Assembly: GCF_016862175.1 (NCBI RefSeq)
Contig: NZ_BOML01000040.1
Location: forward strand, 62,001 to 126,000
Length of the DNA stretch: 64,000 nt
Direction of reading: 5' to 3'
Origin: Paractinoplanes durhamensis
GTDB taxonomy: Bacteria > Actinomycetota > Actinomycetes > Mycobacteriales > Micromonosporaceae
Both the position numbers and the translations under genes were made by a program. How positions within the stretch are numbered: position 1 is the stretch's first letter; the number at the start of each line of letters is the position of its first letter. The notes under the pieces were generated by a model. The model did no database searches, was not told the origin of the DNA, and saw only the letters and a program-made list of their open reading frames with translations. Shown piece by piece: positions 60,768 through 64,000 of this stretch.

Positions 60768-60856
60768 GCTCGCGGCTCCCGCCTGGGCTCCTGAGCTCGC
60801 GGCATCCCGCCGGGCCTCCGAGCTAGCGGCTTCTCGCTGGCGCTCGGAGCTCGCGG
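60766..60856. repeat. 27-bp tandem repeat starting at the kinase stop codon
   Basis: GAGCTCGCGG (one copy GAGCTAGCGG) begins at 60766, 60793, 60820 and 60847, exactly 27 bp apart, each followed by a similar CTTCTCGCTGGC-like stretch. The first copy overlaps the TGA of the kinase gene, and a degenerate copy can be seen in its last codons. Confidence 0.93.
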
Positions 60857-60871
60857 ACTAGGGTCGGGGGC

Positions 60872-61597
60872 ATGTCGAGACTTGCGGTGGTGACCGGCGG
60901 CGGAACCGGAATCGGTCGGGCCACGGCCGGCATGCTGGCGGGGGAGGGCTACGACGTCATCATCGTCGGCCGCCGCGCCGACGTGCTGGCCGACGCGGAG
61001 AAGTGGATCGGCCCGCAGGCCAGCGCGGTGACGGCCGACGTCGCCGACCCGGCCCAGATCCCCCGGATCGTCGAGGCGGTCGGCGACCGCCGGCTGGACG
61101 TCCTGGTCAACAACGCGGGCGCGTTCATCGCCGGCGACGACTCCACACTCGACGAGGTCGCGGCCCGCTGGCACGCGACCCTCGACTCCAACGTGCTCTC
61201 GGCCGTGCTGACCACCACGGCCCTGCTCCCGGCGTTCCGCCGCCCCGGCGGCCACATCATCCTGACCAGCTCGATCGCCGCCCAGCGCGGCGGCGGAGGC
61301 CCGTACTCGGCGGCCAAGGCAGCACTGCACGGTTACGCCTTGGACCTGGCGACGCAGCTGGGCGAGGACGGCATCACCGTGAACGTGATCTCCCCCGGCT
61401 ACATCACCGACAGCGAGTTCTTCGACGGCCGGATGACCCCCGAGGGCCACGAACGCCGAGTGAACGCCAGCCTGGTTAAGCGCTCCGGCGCCCCCGACGA
61501 GATCGCCGAGGCGGTCCGCTGGCTGGTCGGCCCCGGCGGCGGCTTCGTAACCGCCCAGATCATCAACGTGAACGGCGGCACGGTCCTGGGCCGCTGA
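60872..61597 (+). CDS. short-chain dehydrogenase/reductase
   Basis: 241 residues. Classical SDR: VVTGGGTGIGRATAGML, VNNAGAF, ILTSSIAAQ with the active site in YSAAKAALHGYALDL, and the closing NVNGGTVLGR. FabG/3-oxoacyl-reductase-like in general form; substrate unknown. The TGA stop lies inside the first copy of a 15-bp tandem repeat. Confidence 0.93.
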   Translation: MSRLAVVTGGGTGIGRATAGMLAGEGYDVIIVGRRADVLADAEKWIGPQASAVTADVADPAQIPRIVEAVGDRRLDVLVNNAGAFIAGDDSTLDEVAARWHATLDSNVLSAVLTTTALLPAFRRPGGHIILTSSIAAQRGGGGPYSAAKAALHGYALDLATQLGEDGITVNVISPGYITDSEFFDGRMTPEGHERRVNASLVKRSGAPDEIAEAVRWLVGPGGGFVTAQIINVNGGTVLGR

Positions 61598-61642
61598 CCC
61601 GACCGCCGCTGACCCGACCGCCGCTGACCCGACCGCCGCTGG
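61591..61642. repeat. 15-bp tandem repeat across the SDR stop codon
   Basis: Three perfect copies of CCGCTGACCCGACCG (61591-61635) plus CCGCTGG. The first copy contains the TGA stop at 61595-61597, and because the period is a multiple of three each later copy carries another TGA in the same frame. Confidence 0.95.
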
Positions 61643-61660
61643 CGAGCCCGGCCGGCGGTG

Positions 61661-62059
61661 TTACTTCGCGCCGCCGGTGAAGCGGCCCTCGCCCTCGCGG
61701 TTGGCCCGGAAGCGCAGGCCGGACCAGCGGTCGTCGATGGCGACCTGACCGCACGGGCGCATGTCGAAGTCGGCGACAATCGGCCACAGGGTGTCGCGGT
61801 TGATGTCGGCCTTGTTGCCCTTCGGATAAGCCACCCAGAACACCCCCGGCTTGGCCAGATCGGCGCGGTGCTCCTCGAGCTGCTTGCGCGCGCCCGCCGC
61901 GTCCTCGGCGAAGAGCACCGCCGTGCTGGCGGTGGCGAGCGTCTCAACCTCGCGCACCCCCTCGGGCATCGGCGTGAGCAGCGGCAGCCGCGCCGGGTCG
62001 GACAGCCACACGGTCGTATTCGGCTTGATCAGCAGCTTCTCGGCAATCGTCTTGGACAT
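61661..62059 (-). CDS. DUF3052-like protein
   Basis: 132 residues from the ATG of MSKTIAEKLL; the open frame upstream overlaps the divergent gene. Motifs TVWLSDPARLPLLTPMPEGV, VFWVAYPKGNKADINRDTLW and the terminal DDRWSGLRFR fit the small DUF3052-like proteins of unknown function, by eye. No membrane segment. It is divergent from the glycosyltransferase at 62154. Confidence 0.75.
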   Translation of the reverse strand: MSKTIAEKLLIKPNTTVWLSDPARLPLLTPMPEGVREVETLATASTAVLFAEDAAGARKQLEEHRADLAKPGVFWVAYPKGNKADINRDTLWPIVADFDMRPCGQVAIDDRWSGLRFRANREGEGRFTGGAK

Positions 62060-62153
62060 GATCCGAGCCTGCCACCGACAAATTTTGTTGTCAAGGACTT
62101 CACGGGACTGCGCAGACACCACGAGGACCTCGATGTCCGATAGCGTTCGCGGA

Positions 62154-63695
62154 ATGGCGAGAATCCTGGTGGCATCGATGCCCTTCGCCGGGCACGTCGG
62201 CCCGATGAGCGCGATCACCGCCGAGCTGGTGCGACGGGGCCACGAGGTAGTCGTCTACACCGGCGCGAAATACCGCGACCGCTTCCTGTCCGCCGGCGCC
62301 ACCTGGCTCCCCTGGATCAAGGCCACCGACTTCGACGACGCCGACCTGGCCGCCACCTTCCCCGAGGTCGGCGACGGCAAGGGCTTCCGCGGCACCCAGG
62401 CCAACGGTGAATACGTCCTCTTCGGCACCACCGCCGGCCAGATCGCCGACATCATGGCCGGCGCACCCTACGACCTGCTGGTGACCGACCAGGTCGCCTT
62501 CGGCGGAGCCATCGCCGGCCAGGCACTGGGCATCCCGTGGGCAACGGTCACCGTCACACCGCTGTCCCTGACCAGCCGTCACCTGCCGGCCCTGGGCATG
62601 CCGTGGACCCCGGGCGGCGGCCCGCTCGGCCGGGCCCGCGACGCCGCTTCGCGGGGCCTGACCAACGCGCTCTACCGACGCATCACCGACCCGAAGCTGA
62701 ACAAGCTCCGCGCCGACGTCGGCCTGGGCCCGGTCGAGCCGGGCCGCCTTTTCGACGGCATCTACTCCACCGACCTGATCATCGCCCAGGGGGTGCCGGG
62801 CCTCGAATACCCACGCCCCGACCTCCCGCCCTACGTCCACTTCGTCGGCCGCCTGGCCCCCGCAACCTCGCCGCCCGGCTCAGCCACCCCCTCCGCTGCC
62901 GATATCGCTGCCGATGGCACTGCCGCTGACGCTGATACCGCAGCCGCCGCTGTCGCTGCTGCCGATGCAGCGACGGCCGCTGCTGATGCCGTTGCTGCAG
63001 CTGCCGCCGTTGCGGCGGCCGCCGCGGCCGGCCTGGCCGTTCCCCGGCCGGGACCGGCGACCCTGCACGACATCCTGGCTGACCCGGCTGACTCGGTCGG
63101 TGCAGGCCGCCCGGCTGGTCGAGCCGCTTCGCCGGCCGGCCCGGGCGGCTCAGCCGGCCTGCCCGACTGGTGGCCGGAGCTCGCCGAGGCCGCCACGGTC
63201 GTGCACGTGACCCAGGGGACCCTCGACATGGACCCGGCCGACCTGCTGCGGCCCACCATGGACGGGCTGGCCGACCGGGACGTGCTGGTCGTCTGCACGA
63301 CCGGCGGCGCCGACCCGGCCACGCTCGGGCCACTTCCGTCGAATGCGCGGGCGGCCACGTTTCTCCCGCACGACCTGCTGCTGCCGCTCGTGGACGTCAT
63401 GGTCACCAACGGCGGCTGGGGTGGGGTGCTGGCCGCCCTGCAGGCCGGGGTGCCGCTCGTCGTCGCCGGCGGTTCGCTCGACAAGCCGGAGGTTGCGCGC
63501 CGGGTGGCCTGGTCGGGCGCGGGCCTCGACCTGCGGACCGGAAGCCCGAAGGCCGCCCGGATCGCCGAGGCGGTCGACCGGGTGCGCTCCGACCCGGCCT
63601 TCCGAACCCGCGCCGGCGAGCTCGGCGCGGCGATGACGGCGGCGGGTGGTGCGCCGGTGGCCGTCGACCTGATCGAGGGATTGTTGCCGAGCTGA
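62154..63695 (+). CDS. macrolide-type (GT1) glycosyltransferase with Ala-rich insert
   Basis: 513 residues from the ATG of MARILVAS; an ATG at 62133 adds seven residues. N-terminal Rossmann half: MPFAGHVGPMSAITAELVRRGHE. C-terminal half: VVHVTQGTLDMD and GGWGGVLAALQAGVPLVVAG, the nucleotide-sugar binding region of the UGT/MGT family. About 100 extra residues separate the halves (about 240-345), including a stretch of some 45 residues made almost wholly of Ala and Asp plus a Gly/Pro part. Family members glycosylate natural products or lipids. Acceptor unknown. Confidence 0.9.
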   Translation: MARILVASMPFAGHVGPMSAITAELVRRGHEVVVYTGAKYRDRFLSAGATWLPWIKATDFDDADLAATFPEVGDGKGFRGTQANGEYVLFGTTAGQIADIMAGAPYDLLVTDQVAFGGAIAGQALGIPWATVTVTPLSLTSRHLPALGMPWTPGGGPLGRARDAASRGLTNALYRRITDPKLNKLRADVGLGPVEPGRLFDGIYSTDLIIAQGVPGLEYPRPDLPPYVHFVGRLAPATSPPGSATPSAADIAADGTAADADTAAAAVAAADAATAAADAVAAAAAVAAAAAAGLAVPRPGPATLHDILADPADSVGAGRPAGRAASPAGPGGSAGLPDWWPELAEAATVVHVTQGTLDMDPADLLRPTMDGLADRDVLVVCTTGGADPATLGPLPSNARAATFLPHDLLLPLVDVMVTNGGWGGVLAALQAGVPLVVAGGSLDKPEVARRVAWSGAGLDLRTGSPKAARIAEAVDRVRSDPAFRTRAGELGAAMTAAGGAPVAVDLIEGLLPS

Positions 63696-63857
63696 CCTGG
63701 GCTTACGGATCACGATGAGCTCCTTCCGATCGTCCTGGGCAGGTCTGATTCTGGCCTCGGCGGCACGGGCGGTGCTGAAGTTTCTCGCCGGCCTGTGGAC
63801 AACGGTTGGCCTGTGGATAACTCCGGTTCTGTCGGTGGCGGCTGATAGACATGCCGG

Positions 63858-64000
63858 GTGACCGAGACAACGCGGACAACAGCCGGGACGGCCGAGCGGG
63901 CAGCGGTGCGCGAGCGCGCCGAGGAGGTGCTGCGCCGGCTCGCCGGTGCGCATGCCGTTCTGCGCGAAGACCAATGGCGGGCCATCGAGGCGCTCACCGT
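63858..64000 (+). CDS. start of a RecQ-like ATP-dependent helicase (truncated by window end)
   Basis: Only the first 47 codons are present, from a GTG. After about 15 Thr/Ala/Glu residues the sequence AEEVLRRLAGAHAVLREDQW followed by RAIEAL is the N-terminal Q-motif region (LREDQ..AI) of RecQ-family helicases, as in actinobacterial RecQ-like proteins. The identification rests on this short motif. Confidence 0.7.
   Translation, partial: MTETTRTTAGTAERAAVRERAEEVLRRLAGAHAVLREDQWRAIEALT

Noticed and set aside
63710..63997. 95-codon minus-strand frame at the window end
   Set aside because: It overlaps the RecQ-like start on the other strand and has low-complexity Ser/Pro/Arg composition.
1..64000. 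Insertion sequence, prophage, integrase or attachment site
   Set aside because: No transposase, integrase or phage structural gene was recognised, and there is no tRNA to serve as an attachment site.

Overview
The window is about 64 kb of very GC-rich DNA with many GTG starts, 4-bp stop/start overlaps and densely packed genes. It looks like the chromosome of a filamentous actinobacterium, most likely a Micromonosporaceae member (Actinoplanes-like). This placement is an inference from several signs: a homologue of the mycothiol-linked Rv2466c protein, two DUF3040 membrane proteins, a DUF574-type methyltransferase, an Rpf-like muralytic protein behind a c-di-AMP (ydaO-type) riboswitch, a CebR-like palindrome before a cellulase, and many orphan sensor kinases. 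I see no insertion sequence, prophage, CRISPR array, tRNA or rRNA.

Layout. 1-3.5 kb: a small membrane protein, an OmpR-type two-component pair, a secreted Ser/Asp-rich protein and a DUF3040 protein. 3.6-7.2 kb: ctaD and a secreted propeller/Ig-like protein. 7.2-10.9 kb: a secreted GH5 cellulase with a duplicated N-terminal module, divergent from a Ser/Thr kinase carrying an extracellular ricin-type lectin; two LacI-type palindromes lie between them. 10.9-16.7 kb: a large multi-PAS/GAF histidine kinase, an MFS efflux pump with its divergent TetR regulator, and an Rv2466c-like thioredoxin-fold protein. 17-23 kb: a small surface-glycan locus (GT2; a GT2-deacetylase-GT2 fusion; a Wzx-type flippase). 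23-38 kb: accessory metabolism, including two flavin oxidoreductases, a monooxygenase/TetR pair, a methyltransferase, a DedA-PAP2 fusion, LysR/SnoaL-like and TetR/GNAT pairs, the rpf-like gene and an AlkZ-like protein. 37.7-42.5 kb: two membrane glycosyltransferases and a class I DAHP synthase (aroG) behind what reads as a Tyr/Trp/Phe leader-peptide attenuator. 42.5-50.9 kb: a two-component system, small secreted proteins, a TIM-barrel protein, a TPR/Smr pair and a membrane-anchored M28 peptidase. 51.3-56.2 kb: five overlapping genes (receiver-PP2C phosphatase, CHASE3 histidine kinase, Rcp1-like receiver, inositol-monophosphatase-like enzyme, SDR). 56.2-64 kb: a secreted coiled-coil peptidase-like protein, a membrane aminopropyltransferase-like protein, a Ser/Thr kinase with a CBM2-like ectodomain, an SDR, a DUF3052-like protein, a macrolide-type glycosyltransferase with an Ala-rich insert, and the start of a RecQ-like helicase.

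Two themes stand out. Carbohydrate sensing and handling recurs: cellulase with LacI-type operators, two kinases with sugar-binding ectodomains, a glycan export locus and several glycosyltransferases. In addition, at least seven genes have short tandem repeats (12-44 bp periods, all different) that overlap or closely follow their stop codons. The most notable regulatory element is the aroG leader at 42411-42535.
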